64,000 bases of DNA from Gilvibacter sp. SZ-19 (GTDB lineage: Bacteria; Bacteroidota; Bacteroidia; Flavobacteriales; Flavobacteriaceae), in contig NZ_CP019333.1 in NCBI RefSeq assembly GCF_002163875.1, positions 1,494,864 through 1,558,863 of the forward strand, read 5' to 3'. Below, in pieces: positions 9,432 to 19,956 of the stretch. The notes under the pieces were generated by a model that ran no database searches, was not told the origin of the DNA, and saw only the letters and a list, made by a program, of their open reading frames with translations. Positions within the stretch are counted from its first letter, which is position 1. Every line of letters begins with the position of its first letter. Both the position numbers and the translations under genes were made by a program.

Positions 9432-12400
9432 TTAGAAAAAGGCCCTCAGCTGCACGCTACCTGTGTGTATGGCTTTGGATTGTTCGCTTTTACGTCCGAA
9501 GTAAGAGAGGTTAGCATCTAAATATTTGGTGATCTTTTGCTGCAATAGCAGATTCCAAGTAAAGTTGCTTCCTGGCTGTAAGCCTTCTAAGATCTGATAA
9601 GCGACAGGAGAAAAGGTACTGCCGCTAAAGCTGTTATCTATATAATTGAACTCTGCGGTAATGGAGGCGTTCTGTGATTTGTTGTAGGCGAACAGCAGCG
9701 TAAATCTGTGTTGATCCAAGGCTTCTTCTCCTATGGAATTGGCCTTTCCGGTAAAGGTGTACCCCAGGTCTAAACGAGTGGTTTTATTCCAGAGGTAAGA
9801 TAGCTTCGGATTGTAGGTTTCCACCTCGATACTAAAATTGCGACTCGGGAAGTTTTCTGCCAGGCTTTCATTTTCAGACCATATACTTCTGGCATTGAGT
9901 AGAAAGAATGTTCCAATTTTATGATTGAAATTAAGCTGGTGACTGCGCAAACGATTCTCTTGCAATCCTGTGGCCAGTAAGTTGTTATTTGCAGTATTCA
10001 GATAGGTATAACTGGTTGTATATCGTTGTTTTCCTCTATTAAAAAAGAGCACATTCTTAAAATTGAGTTGCAAACCTAATTGGTCATCGCCGCCATCCTC
10101 AAAAGGATTGATCTTAAAGCGTCCATCATTACGCCTTACTTTGCGATCAACCAAATAAGAGGCTTGATTGTAAAATTTAGACAAGAGTTTCTTGAACTTG
10201 TTCTCGCTGGTAGCCCATTGTTTGGGCTGTAAGGTGATGCTCTGGCTAAAGGCGTTTTGATTTATGGGTACAAAGGTTCTGTTGGGCAAAAGCACACGGA
10301 CATATTCAGCCTCGTCTTGAAACTGCGCAATCTCAAATTCGTCCAATTCTTGTATGCCGTTGCCGTTATAATCGTTCCAGGTGTAAATTCCCTGCCCGGG
10401 TTCTACAGCAACATAGGTGAATTCTTGTTGCGGCACTACTCCGCTGTTAGATTCAAAAAGAGTAGTGGCTACCAAGGCGCCTTGCCACAACCGCTGATTG
10501 TAACTCAAACGGCCATTGAGTACTTGTTCGTCTGGCATCTCGGTTTGTTCAAAGCGCGTTCGGCGATAATTGGCAATAAGGCTTAATTGCGTGGCTTGTG
10601 TATTTAAGATCCGGGTCTTGGCGTAGTAAGAGGCGGCCTTCGCTACCCGTTCTAAACTGTTGTTCATCACACTGTCGGTGACGCGATTTATATAACCTAC
10701 TTCTAAATAGACTTTAGTAGAATCACCTACGCCTGCGTAGGCCTGATATTCACTAAAACGCTGACTTAATGGTGTAAGCGAATCGTTGACCACCGCACGT
10801 TGTTGGTTGTCCTCAAAATTGAACTTTCCACCAGCCCAATACTTGCCCAGATTTTGTCTGGCATTTACAAAGACTCTTGCAAATTCCGAATCCAAGCTGT
10901 CTCCGCTACTATTGAGTATACTCGCAGAGATCAAGGCCTGTGTTTTTTTATGTTGCAAATTACTGGTCAGTACATGTCTAGACCCGTTAAAACTGCCGTC
11001 AAAATTCAAGTATTGAAATTCATAGCGAGCAGCACCCCATTTCTTAAGAGCTCCTTCTAAACCTCCAATGGCATAGGTTTGATCTCCATCGGGCATAAAG
11101 AGGTTCCAGTCTCGGGTAAATTCCACATTAAAAAGCCGTTCTATGGACTGGTATTCTTCTTGTAGATAATTGACATTGGCAAAGGCGTCTAATCGTGTCG
11201 CAAGACTGTCTTTGGCCAGCAATCTTTGTGCTAGGGTCAATCGTGCTGCCAAACCGTTGTTGTTGTCATCGTCTATATCGGAGAACAAATTCCGGTCACT
11301 GCGGCTAGCACTGAGCTCAAAACCAATTTGTGTTTTTTCTGAGGGGCTATAGCTACCGTAAAGACCACCAACTTGAAGCAGGGTTGGTGCTACCAAAGGA
11401 ACTACTGGGGCGTAATCTCCTTGAGGCACACCGCCTACCGGGGGAACAAACTCAAAGATCCTGCTTATGGTATTTTCTGATTGGATAATGTAATTCCCGT
11501 TATTAGGCCCTACAAAGCTGAATCGAACATTGAAAAGTTCATCATCTGGATTGTCAGAGAACACAAATGCTTCTATGCCTCCTATAGTTTCACGACGATA
11601 AAGTATCTTATTCTCAGAAAAGGTGTCTGGCACAGTAGAAGGCGCATTCATTAAGCTCAGATCGTCTCCAGCCGCCTGAAGCACGGCTACTTGATCTTCG
11701 GTCAAGTTTTGCTGTAGGGGCTGATTCTTTGCGTCGGATTCACTATAACCATAAGCGCTGATCTCAAAATTATCGCGTTTATAACCACCTTCTCCATACC
11801 CGATAAAGCGGGTGTAATTGCGATCGGTGAACTGATATTCCACCACGATACGCATAGAGGCATTGATAGGGAAAGTAGGGTTAAAACGAATTTCACCGGC
11901 ATTGTAATCTATTACGTAGTCCTTGTTCTCACCGCGCTCCAAAAGCAAGCCATTCACAAAGACGCGTTCACTTCCAGAAATGATCAGAATGAACAATTCC
12001 CCATTGGGGCCAACAAGTTTATAAGGCCCTTGATTTCCCTCTTGTCCTGTAAAAGTGCTGCGGCTAAAAACCCCGCGTACCAAAGCCCCAGCCACTCCAA
12101 ATCGAGATTCACTACTATCTTTGTGTTTTAAGGTTCCTCCAATAGATATCCCTTGGATCTTCTTGGTGAAATTCCCAAAATAGGTTCCGCTTTGAATTAA
12201 GTTTATATCCCCTGCGCGAATGTTCCAATTATCGCCGTAAAGCTCTACGAATATCTGATCAAACTCATCCAAATTTTGTGAGTAACCGCCTTCTTGAGTA
12301 GGAATATTGGCGTCTTGTATGGAAGCTCTAATAGACACTTTTTCGCTGAGTCGGCCAGTGATCTGCAGGTCTAATTCTGAATTTACCACCGCATTCTGAT

Positions 12401-12857
12401 TGTTCCCAATGGTTACGCCTCGGGTAATGCTCCCGTTGGCATTAAGGCCTTGAAAGGGCGTACTATTTCGCTGGGTAGTGGCCTGCTGTAGGCTGTATAA
12501 TCTGTCTAGGTTGCCACTGTTGGTCACAATTAGATTCGGGTCTAGATTTGCATAACGACGGGTGAGAAATTCTGGGTAACGCAGATAGCGGATCTCAACA
12601 GAGTCAGCTGGGGTGGCCGTTTTGAATCGCAAGCGAGCGCGGGTAAAGTCTATTTCGTATTGAGAGGCGTCTAGCAGTTGTCCATCCGCAGTATACACCT
12701 CAAAGAAATTCGGATTGATACTCACCGAATCCACCACCAGACTGTCTTGGGCGGCTACTCGAATACTGCGACGCAGTTTATCCTGGGCAAAGGTTCCCTG
12801 GCAGATCAGCAATACGATTACAAGTAAAGTTTGGCGCACCCTAAGGCATTTAATCAA
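9432..12857 (-). CDS. Large outer-membrane beta-barrel protein, function unknown
   Basis: Protein of 1141 residues with an N-terminal signal peptide (cleavage near GTFAQ). A periplasmic beta-rich region at about 30-130 (FFEVYTADGQLLD, YEIDF) precedes a very long run of alternating aromatic/polar strands. It ends in Phe-Phe, as expected for a BAM-assembled barrel. The repeated-strand style (GDINLIQSGTYFGNFTKKIQG) resembles the large barrels of Flavobacteria, SprA among them, but it is far shorter than SprA and I would not assign it there. The longest frame starts with TTG; a GTG at 12839 would give a tighter signal peptide. Confidence 0.7.
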   Translation of the reverse strand: MIKCLRVRQTLLVIVLLICQGTFAQDKLRRSIRVAAQDSLVVDSVSINPNFFEVYTADGQLLDASQYEIDFTRARLRFKTATPADSVEIRYLRYPEFLTRRYANLDPNLIVTNSGNLDRLYSLQQATTQRNSTPFQGLNANGSITRGVTIGNNQNAVVNSELDLQITGRLSEKVSIRASIQDANIPTQEGGYSQNLDEFDQIFVELYGDNWNIRAGDINLIQSGTYFGNFTKKIQGISIGGTLKHKDSSESRFGVAGALVRGVFSRSTFTGQEGNQGPYKLVGPNGELFILIISGSERVFVNGLLLERGENKDYVIDYNAGEIRFNPTFPINASMRIVVEYQFTDRNYTRFIGYGEGGYKRDNFEISAYGYSESDAKNQPLQQNLTEDQVAVLQAAGDDLSLMNAPSTVPDTFSENKILYRRETIGGIEAFVFSDNPDDELFNVRFSFVGPNNGNYIIQSENTISRIFEFVPPVGGVPQGDYAPVVPLVAPTLLQVGGLYGSYSPSEKTQIGFELSASRSDRNLFSDIDDDNNNGLAARLTLAQRLLAKDSLATRLDAFANVNYLQEEYQSIERLFNVEFTRDWNLFMPDGDQTYAIGGLEGALKKWGAARYEFQYLNFDGSFNGSRHVLTSNLQHKKTQALISASILNSSGDSLDSEFARVFVNARQNLGKYWAGGKFNFEDNQQRAVVNDSLTPLSQRFSEYQAYAGVGDSTKVYLEVGYINRVTDSVMNNSLERVAKAASYYAKTRILNTQATQLSLIANYRRTRFEQTEMPDEQVLNGRLSYNQRLWQGALVATTLFESNSGVVPQQEFTYVAVEPGQGIYTWNDYNGNGIQELDEFEIAQFQDEAEYVRVLLPNRTFVPINQNAFSQSITLQPKQWATSENKFKKLLSKFYNQASYLVDRKVRRNDGRFKINPFEDGGDDQLGLQLNFKNVLFFNRGKQRYTTSYTYLNTANNNLLATGLQENRLRSHQLNFNHKIGTFFLLNARSIWSENESLAENFPSRNFSIEVETYNPKLSYLWNKTTRLDLGYTFTGKANSIGEEALDQHRFTLLFAYNKSQNASITAEFNYIDNSFSGSTFSPVAYQILEGLQPGSNFTWNLLLQQKITKYLDANLSYFGRKSEQSKAIHTGSVQLRAFF

Positions 12858-13027
12858 GCTATATATAAAACTGAAAGGAAGTAGAATTATTTTGTTGATT
12901 TGTTAATGAAAATTTATGACTTACCGCTTCAGTAAATGTACAATACTGTCTTAACTTAGCATATTCGCCAGCCGTACTATTTTTCAGGGATAGTCGCTGT
13001 TCTGCGCTGGCAATAACAACTTATTTT

Positions 13028-13792
13028 ATGAAGATCATTTCTTACAACGTAAACGGAATACGCGCGGCCATGAACAAAGGCCTAACAGATTGGTTACAAG
13101 CCGCAGATCCGGATGTGTTTTTAATTCAAGAGACCAAAGCCATGCAAGAGCAGGTAGATACTGCCGCTTTAGAAGCTGCAGGCTATCCGTACCATTATTG
13201 GTTCAGCGCAGAAAAGAAGGGTTACAGCGGAGTAGCTGTACTGTCCAAGCACGAACCCAAAAATGTAGTTTACGGCACTGGGATTGATTACATGGATAGC
13301 GAAGGTCGCAACTTACGTGTCGATTTTGATGAGGTCTCTGTAATGAGTTTGTACTTACCTAGCGGTACCAACGATGCCCGTTTGGGACATAAGTTCAAGT
13401 ATATGGACGACTTCAGAACTTATATCGATGACTTAAAGAAAGAGGTGCCCAACTTGGTCATTGGCGGTGATTACAACATTTGTCACGAGGCTATCGACAT
13501 TCACGATCCCGTCCGCAATAAAAAAGTGTCCGGATTCTTGCCGGAAGAACGCGCTTGGCTAGACGCTTTTATGAAAAGTGGTTTTGTAGATTCCTTTAGA
13601 CACTTGAACAAAGAGCCTCATAACTACACTTGGTGGAGCTATCGCGCAAATGCCAGAGCAAACAACAAAGGCTGGCGCATTGATTACAATTTGGTATCTG
13701 AGCCTTTAAAAGAGAATATCAAACGTGCGGTGATCTTGTCAGAGGCCGTACACAGTGACCATTGCCCGCATATGGTAGAGCTCGATTTTTAA
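13028..13792 (+). CDS. xth: Exodeoxyribonuclease III / AP endonuclease
   Basis: DNA repair nuclease of the exonuclease III family, 254 residues, which nicks DNA 5' of abasic sites and trims 3' blocks. Active-site residues are visible: Glu35 (IQETKA), Tyr109 (SLYLPSG), Asp148/Asn150 (GGDYN), Asp219 (KGWRIDY) and the Asp244-His245 pair (HSDH). Length is normal. The aldo/keto reductase gene follows 18 nt downstream on the same strand. Confidence 0.96.
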   Translation: MKIISYNVNGIRAAMNKGLTDWLQAADPDVFLIQETKAMQEQVDTAALEAAGYPYHYWFSAEKKGYSGVAVLSKHEPKNVVYGTGIDYMDSEGRNLRVDFDEVSVMSLYLPSGTNDARLGHKFKYMDDFRTYIDDLKKEVPNLVIGGDYNICHEAIDIHDPVRNKKVSGFLPEERAWLDAFMKSGFVDSFRHLNKEPHNYTWWSYRANARANNKGWRIDYNLVSEPLKENIKRAVILSEAVHSDHCPHMVELDF

Positions 13793-13810
13793 ACTGATAA
13801 TTGCTGTTGA

Positions 13811-14848
13811 ATGAGATATAAAGAACTTCCAGGAACCGAAATAGAAGTAAGCAAGATCTGCCTTGGCAGTATGACATGGGGCCAGCAGAACACCCAAGAC
13901 GAAGGTTTTGCGCAGATGGATATGGCCCTAGATATGGGCGTAAACTTTATCGATACTGCAGAGATGTATTCGGTGCCGGGGCGTCCAGAAACGCAAGGAA
14001 GCACAGAGACTATCATTGGTAACTGGTTTGCCGAGCGCAACAATAGAGACAAGGTCATTTTGGCAACCAAGATAGCAGGACCCAGCCCAACCTTTAAGCA
14101 CATTAGGCCGAACCTTGGTTTTTCTGCGGATGCCTTAGAAGATGCTTTGCACAAGAGTTTGACTCGCTTACAAACAGATTATATCGATCTGTATCAGTTA
14201 CATTGGCCAGAAAGAGCAGTGAATATCTTTGGGGTTCGCGACTACAACCACAAGCCAAATGCTCGCTGGGAAGATAATATTGGCGAGATCTTAGACCGTT
14301 TAGAAGTCCATGTGAAGTCTGGTAAAATCCGACATATTGCGGTGAGTAATGAAACTCCTTTTGGACTTATGCGATATATGGAAGAACACCGCAAAGGCAA
14401 ACTTAAGATCGTTTCTACTCAAAATGCCTACAGCTTGCTGCAGCGCAGAGATGAGATTGGTCTTTCTGAGGTGCTTCAAATGGAAGACATTGGCTATTTG
14501 GCCTATTCTCCTTTGGCTTTTGGTGTACTCAGCGGTAAATACCTTAACGGGGCCATGCCTGCGGGAGCTCGCGTTACTTTGTTCCCAAATTACAACCGCT
14601 ATAATGGTGAAGGTTCTCTTGCAGCAACCCAGGCGTACAAAGATATTGCAGAAAAGCACGGTCTGAGTTTAACACAGATGGCCTTGGCCTTTGTAAATGA
14701 CAGGCCATTTATGACTTCGAATATTATCGGTGCGACCAGCTTAGAGCAACTAAAGGAGAATATAGAAAGTATAGAGATTCAGCTTTCTGAGGAGGTGATC
14801 CGAGAGATCAACGAGGTGCACAGCCGCATGCCAAATCCGGCAGCCTAA
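13811..14848 (+). CDS. Aldo/keto reductase (Tas-like)
   Basis: NADP(H)-dependent aldo/keto reductase of 345 residues with an intact catalytic tetrad: Asp48 and Tyr53 (NFIDTAEMYS), Lys87 (LATKIAG) and His131 (LYQLHWPERA). The long loop after the tetrad tyrosine and overall length match the Tas/YhdN-like branch. The physiological substrate cannot be read from sequence. It follows xth by 18 nt and overlaps the convergent radA gene by 4 nt at the 3' end. Confidence 0.9.
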   Translation: MRYKELPGTEIEVSKICLGSMTWGQQNTQDEGFAQMDMALDMGVNFIDTAEMYSVPGRPETQGSTETIIGNWFAERNNRDKVILATKIAGPSPTFKHIRPNLGFSADALEDALHKSLTRLQTDYIDLYQLHWPERAVNIFGVRDYNHKPNARWEDNIGEILDRLEVHVKSGKIRHIAVSNETPFGLMRYMEEHRKGKLKIVSTQNAYSLLQRRDEIGLSEVLQMEDIGYLAYSPLAFGVLSGKYLNGAMPAGARVTLFPNYNRYNGEGSLAATQAYKDIAEKHGLSLTQMALAFVNDRPFMTSNIIGATSLEQLKENIESIEIQLSEEVIREINEVHSRMPNPAA

Positions 14849-16209
14849 CCAAATAAGATCCTAACCAGATCTGCAACCTTGGCTATTTTAACAACTTCTA
14901 TAGTGTAGTCGCTGGCATTCACTTTGTTCTGATCTGAGATAACGATCCTTTCGAAGCCCAGTTTTTCCGCTTCGGAGATGCGTTGCTCTATACGTGTAAC
15001 TGCTCGGACTTCGCCAGAGAGGCCTACCTCCGCAGCAAAACACTGTGATCTATCTACAGCTATATCCACATTAGAAGAAAGTACAGCTGCCGTTAAGGCC
15101 AAGTCAATCGCTGGGTCTTCCACGCGAATTCCACCGGTGATGTTTAGAAAGACATCTTTGGCTCCGAGTTTAAAACCAGCTCTTTTTTCTAGTACGGCCA
15201 AAAGCATATTGAGTCTCTTGACGTTAAAACCTGTAGCCGAGCGTTGCGGGGTTCCGTAAACTGCACTGCTAACCAAGGCTTGCACTTCTATAAGTAGCGG
15301 ACGCATACCTTCTAAAGTGGCGGCAACTGCTGTCCCGCTCATGGGCTCGCTGAATTGTGAAAGCAGTATTTCTGACGGATTGGTCACTTCTCTTAATCCG
15401 CTGCTTTGCATTTCGAATATGCCGAGTTCGTTGGTGGAACCAAAACGGTTCTTATGTGCTCTGAGCAGGCGATACACATGATTTCGATCGCCTTCGAATT
15501 GCAGCACGGTATCTACCATATGTTCCAAGATCTTTGGGCCGGCAATGTTACCATCTTTAGTGATATGCCCTATTAAGATCACGGGGGTGTTGGTTTCCTT
15601 AGCAAACTGTAAGAGCTCTGAAGTGCTTTCACGGATCTGTGAAATGCTTCCCGCACCACTTTCTATATGGTTGGTATGTATGGTTTGTACCGAATCGATC
15701 ACCAGGATCTCTGGTTGTACTTCGCCAATATGTCTAAAGATCTGTTGTGTTTGCGTTTCGGTCAAGATCAGGCAGTTGTCTGTATTCTCGGCCAATCTAG
15801 AGGCACGCATTTTTATTTGCTGTGCACTTTCTTCTCCGGAGACATATAAGGTCTTGGCTTTGAGTTGTAGGGCTACTTGGAGCATTAAAGTACTTTTCCC
15901 TATTCCGGGTTCTCCTCCCAGAAGTACCAAGGAGCCTGGAACCAAACCACCTCCAAGCACTCGATCTAATTCCGCATTGCCCGTCGCAATACGTCTTTGA
16001 GTCTCAAGGGAAATCTCTGAGATCTTTACTGGTTGAGGAGCACGCTTAGAAGATGTGGTTGCCGTTTCCCAAGTCTTAGACTTTTCGGCCTTTTGGAGCA
16101 CTTCTTCGCTAATGGTGTTCCATTGCTTACATGAATTACACTGCCCCTGCCACTTGGCGTATTGGCTGCCACAATGCTGGCAAAAAAATGCTGTTTTGGT
16201 CTTGGCCAT
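14845..16209 (-). CDS. radA: DNA repair protein RadA (Sms)
   Basis: RecA-like ATPase that promotes branch migration during recombinational repair. Visible features are a C4 zinc finger (Cys10, 13, 24, 27), Walker A at about 98-107 (GEPGIGKST), the diagnostic KNRFG motif at 253-257 and a C-terminal Lon-protease-like domain. The open frame extends 27 codons upstream to 16290. I use the ATG at 16209 because family members start MAKTK followed directly by the zinc finger, giving 454 residues; the extension has no family-like sequence. Confidence 0.95.
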   Translation of the reverse strand: MAKTKTAFFCQHCGSQYAKWQGQCNSCKQWNTISEEVLQKAEKSKTWETATTSSKRAPQPVKISEISLETQRRIATGNAELDRVLGGGLVPGSLVLLGGEPGIGKSTLMLQVALQLKAKTLYVSGEESAQQIKMRASRLAENTDNCLILTETQTQQIFRHIGEVQPEILVIDSVQTIHTNHIESGAGSISQIRESTSELLQFAKETNTPVILIGHITKDGNIAGPKILEHMVDTVLQFEGDRNHVYRLLRAHKNRFGSTNELGIFEMQSSGLREVTNPSEILLSQFSEPMSGTAVAATLEGMRPLLIEVQALVSSAVYGTPQRSATGFNVKRLNMLLAVLEKRAGFKLGAKDVFLNITGGIRVEDPAIDLALTAAVLSSNVDIAVDRSQCFAAEVGLSGEVRAVTRIEQRISEAEKLGFERIVISDQNKVNASDYTIEVVKIAKVADLVRILFG

Positions 16210-16385
16210 ATCAAGACCGAAAATAGGCATATTTCTGCGTCCCGAGAAATCTGTAAAAGACTTCTTTGAAAGGAATTTTTGGCCAGTCATTTTAGTTCAC
16301 TAAAAAAATGAGCCGCTTCACTAAATAAATACTGCTAAGGCTCAGGATTTCAGTTAGCTTGAACACTCAAAATAAACCGTACGTA

Positions 16386-19300
16386 ATGAAAAAATTACTC
16401 TTTTTATTACTAGTTCTCCCCGCTAGTAGTCTTTTTGGGCAGGCTGTAAACGACGAGTGTGCCGACCGATTAACAATTAGCCCTGGCGTTGGAGGTTTTA
16501 ACGAATTCAGCATAGACACCTCTACCGCGACAGAATCCTTAGACGCTTCCTGCGAAACTGCCAGTCAAGTGAACCTGGATGTATGGTATGAGTTTACCAT
16601 GCCGGTAAGCGGAAACCTGAGAGTGACCAATGTTCCTAATACCGTCCGCTCTGTCTTATACGATAGCTGCTCAGGGACCGAATTAGCATGCTTTGGTGAC
16701 GATGGGTTCTTTTATAATCTGGTTGGGGGAACCACTTATGTGTATCGACTCTCCGAACGAGACATCTTTGCCGGCAGCGTGAATTTTAGAATGGAAGCCT
16801 TTGCCAGCGCAACTAATGACGAATGCGCAAACCGACAAGCATTGACGGTATCTACAGCAACCACTACGGTAACTCCTTTAGATTACCGTGCTGCAACCGA
16901 ATCGGTTGACGGGCCTTGTGAGACCGCTAGCCAAAATCAGTTAGATCTGTGGTACGAGTTCATTATGCCTGTGAATGGAAACATTCGTATTACAGGAATT
17001 CCCAATACAGTATTTCGCACCCTTTATGACAGTTGTGGTGGTGTAGACTTGGCTTGTGGTTCAGACGATGGGTTCTTCTATAACTTGACCTCTGGAACCA
17101 CCTATGTGCTACGTATGTCAGAGCGCAGTCTCTTTGCCAGCGCAGATGACTTTACTATACAAGCCTTTGAAACTGCGGTAAACGATGAGTGTGTTAATCG
17201 CAACACCATAGTAGTGAATACAGGTAATGTCACTAATACTACACTAGATTTTAGAACTGCCACAGAATCTGTCGATGGTCCCTGTGAAGCGGCAGGAAAC
17301 ACCCAGCACGATCTCTGGTATGAGTTTACAATGCCTGTAAATGGAAACATAAGAATAACCAATATTCCTAATACTGTTTATAGAACACTTTATGATACTT
17401 GTGGCGGAGTTGATCTGGTCTGCGGATCTGACGATGGATTCTTTTACGATCTAACAGCTGGCACAACTTATGTGCTTCGGATGTCTGAACGCGGCCTTTT
17501 TGCCAGTGCAGATGACTTTGATATTGAGGCCTTTGAAACTGCTGCTAATGACGAATGTGCCAATCGCATAAACCTAGTGGTGAGTACCGAGAGTGTTACC
17601 AATACCACTTTAGATTATCGAACAGCAACGGAATCTGTTGATGGCCCCTGTGAAGCGGCTGGCAATACCCAGCAAGACCTCTGGTATGAATTTACCATGC
17701 CAGTCAATGGAAATGTTAGAATAACTAATATTCCCAATACGGTCTACAGAACGCTTTATGACAGCTGCGGAGGGATAGATATAGCTTGTGGTTCAGATGA
17801 TGGTTTCTTTTACGATCTAACCGCTGGCACAACTTATGTGCTTCGGATGTCTGAGCGCGGCCTTTTTGCCAGTGCAGATGATTTTGATATTCAGGCCTTT
17901 GAGACCGTAGTTAATGACGATTGTGCCGAAGCTACAGCAATGGTTGTGGGTACGGTTAGCCCTATTGTTTATTCAATTGATTTTAGAGGCGCAACCGAAA
18001 CAACGGACGGCAGTTGCGACACGGCAGGTAATACCAATTTAGATGTATGGTATACCGTTGAAATGCCTGTGGATGGATCTCTGGATTTATCGGGAGTTCC
18101 CAATACAGTGAATTTTACCCTTTATGATAGTTGTGGGGGAACAGAACTTGACTGTTTTAGTGATGACGGTAGTTTTACTGGTCTATCGGCAGGAGAACAA
18201 TACCTTTTAAGGCTGCGCGAGCGCGCTCTTTTTGCTTCTTTTAGAACAGTAAATGTGGTTGTGACGCCAGATGTCATTGGCAGCTGTAGCAGTTCCACAA
18301 CTTGGAGTGGTGGCAGTTGGTCTGCCGGTGTTCCAGATAAGACCACATCTGCAATAATTGCAGACAATTATGACACCGCGACCCAGGGTAGTATTTCGGC
18401 CTGTGAATGTACCATCAATCCAGGAGTAACTCTTACTATTGGTACAGGAGATTACCTGGAAACCAGTTTTAATATCACTGTGGATGGGAATCTTGAAGTA
18501 GCTCATGAAGGATCTGTCGTTCAAATGGATCCAACCGCTCAAACCATCAACAACGGCAGCATCAATGTCCGTAAATCCACCCCTGTACTTGCGGCCAAAG
18601 ATTTCATGCTTATGGCGAGTCCAATGTCTGCGGAGAGCAGAGATGGCGTGTACAGCACCGCCTGGCGAGCTTATGGACACAATGCCGCCAATTTTAGCCC
18701 GAATCCGGATGTGGCCTTGGCGTTTCCTAGTGCTGAGGTCTTCATTGACGACAACGGGGACGACCGCATTTTACTGGGAGCAACATCGGCCTTGAATGCG
18801 GGAACCGGATATTTGGTATTCCCGCAAGCCACACCAACCGAAGCTGGTTTAAGCTACGATTTGGATTATACGCAAGGTACTTTGAACTCCGGCAATATTG
18901 CTTTCCCGATAGTGTACAACGGTTCCAGAGATGCCAGTTTTAATCTGATGGGGAATCCCTACGCATCCACCTTAGATGCCGTAGATTTCATTCAGGCCAA
19001 TGCCATGATAGACGCCGTATATCTTTGGGAGCACAATACAGCGCCAAGTGCTGGTTTGCCGGGTTACTTGAATTTCAACTACAGTATGGAAGATGTTTCC
19101 GTTTACAATTTAACTGGTGGGATAGCTGCGGCTTCATCGCCAAGTGAGGTTCCCACAAGGTATATAGCCTCCGGGCAAGGTTTTGCTGTTAAGGCAACGG
19201 CAGCAGGAACTGCGGAATTTAACAACGGCATGCGTCGCAATTTCAATAACAACACCTTAAGGAGTACTGCGGAGTCTGTTTTGGAGGGTGATAGAATCTG

Positions 19301-19952
19301 GATACAACTCCAAGCAGCGGCCTATCAGGCTAGTAGTACTGCGCTTGTTGGATTCTTAGAAGGACAATCTGAAGCGGTAAACCCGGGCTATGACGCCAAA
19401 CGATTGGCAACCTATGTTTCTGTTTATTCTCATACCCGCTGGGGTGACGAGCTAGGCATTCAATCGCTAGGTCGTTTTGATGATGAGCAGGTTATATTTT
19501 TAGGAGTCTCAAGCCAGCTACGCGGCTTTCATGAATTTAGCATAAGTGCTTCTGAGATAAAAGGTGTCGCTATTGAAAGATCCGATCTCTACCTCTACGA
19601 CACAGAGCAAGACGTTTGGACCGACCTGAACCAAACAGCCTACCATTTTACTGCGGACGAAGGAAATCACCCATTCCGATTCGAGTTGCATTTTAAGAGA
19701 CCTACTACCTCTGGGTTAGCAACAAGCATGAAAGCGTATCCTAACCCAACTTCTGGCAATGTGATGCTTCAGGCAGAAGCCCAAGAGATCACTGGAGCAA
19801 AACTCTATGATATGCTCGGAAGATTGTTGTGGAGTACTGAGCGCAGCTTTACGCAGATGGAATTAGACCTTAGTAACTATCCCAAAGCTACCTATCTGTT
19901 GCACTATCAAACTGCTGGAACTTGGCAGGTAACGCAAATTGTAGTGCGATAG
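16386..19952 (+). CDS. Secreted protein with five exact-length repeats and type IX sorting domain
   Basis: Exported protein of 1188 residues. The ATG at 16386 is preferred over 16359 because it places the KKLL signal peptide (cleavage near FGQA) at the N-terminus. Five modules of exactly 122 residues follow, each opening with ND(E/D)C and containing a WY-F strand, a YDSC(G/S)G motif and an SER/RER turn near the end. They resemble the beta-sandwich PPC-type modules of Bacteroidota surface proteins. A region of about 500 residues with SGG-rich and beta strands precedes a T9SS sorting domain (KAYPNPTSG onward). Probable surface protein; ligand unknown. Confidence 0.82.
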   Translation: MKKLLFLLLVLPASSLFGQAVNDECADRLTISPGVGGFNEFSIDTSTATESLDASCETASQVNLDVWYEFTMPVSGNLRVTNVPNTVRSVLYDSCSGTELACFGDDGFFYNLVGGTTYVYRLSERDIFAGSVNFRMEAFASATNDECANRQALTVSTATTTVTPLDYRAATESVDGPCETASQNQLDLWYEFIMPVNGNIRITGIPNTVFRTLYDSCGGVDLACGSDDGFFYNLTSGTTYVLRMSERSLFASADDFTIQAFETAVNDECVNRNTIVVNTGNVTNTTLDFRTATESVDGPCEAAGNTQHDLWYEFTMPVNGNIRITNIPNTVYRTLYDTCGGVDLVCGSDDGFFYDLTAGTTYVLRMSERGLFASADDFDIEAFETAANDECANRINLVVSTESVTNTTLDYRTATESVDGPCEAAGNTQQDLWYEFTMPVNGNVRITNIPNTVYRTLYDSCGGIDIACGSDDGFFYDLTAGTTYVLRMSERGLFASADDFDIQAFETVVNDDCAEATAMVVGTVSPIVYSIDFRGATETTDGSCDTAGNTNLDVWYTVEMPVDGSLDLSGVPNTVNFTLYDSCGGTELDCFSDDGSFTGLSAGEQYLLRLRERALFASFRTVNVVVTPDVIGSCSSSTTWSGGSWSAGVPDKTTSAIIADNYDTATQGSISACECTINPGVTLTIGTGDYLETSFNITVDGNLEVAHEGSVVQMDPTAQTINNGSINVRKSTPVLAAKDFMLMASPMSAESRDGVYSTAWRAYGHNAANFSPNPDVALAFPSAEVFIDDNGDDRILLGATSALNAGTGYLVFPQATPTEAGLSYDLDYTQGTLNSGNIAFPIVYNGSRDASFNLMGNPYASTLDAVDFIQANAMIDAVYLWEHNTAPSAGLPGYLNFNYSMEDVSVYNLTGGIAAASSPSEVPTRYIASGQGFAVKATAAGTAEFNNGMRRNFNNNTLRSTAESVLEGDRIWIQLQAAAYQASSTALVGFLEGQSEAVNPGYDAKRLATYVSVYSHTRWGDELGIQSLGRFDDEQVIFLGVSSQLRGFHEFSISASEIKGVAIERSDLYLYDTEQDVWTDLNQTAYHFTADEGNHPFRFELHFKRPTTSGLATSMKAYPNPTSGNVMLQAEAQEITGAKLYDMLGRLLWSTERSFTQMELDLSNYPKATYLLHYQTAGTWQVTQIVVR
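16449..18278 (+). repeat. Five in-gene tandem modules, 366-nt period
   Basis: Module starts fall at 16449, 16815, 17181, 17547 and 17913, each exactly 366 nt apart, so no indel separates them. Modules 3 and 4 are nearly identical over long nucleotide stretches (for example around 17455-17540 and 17821-17906), while modules 1 and 5 are more diverged. This points to recent duplication or gene conversion in the centre of the array. Confidence 0.92.
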
Positions 19953-19956
19953 TAAT

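Noticed and set aside
16210-16290. N-terminal extension of RadA
   Set aside because: Family members begin just before the zinc finger; the extra 27 residues show no conservation pattern.
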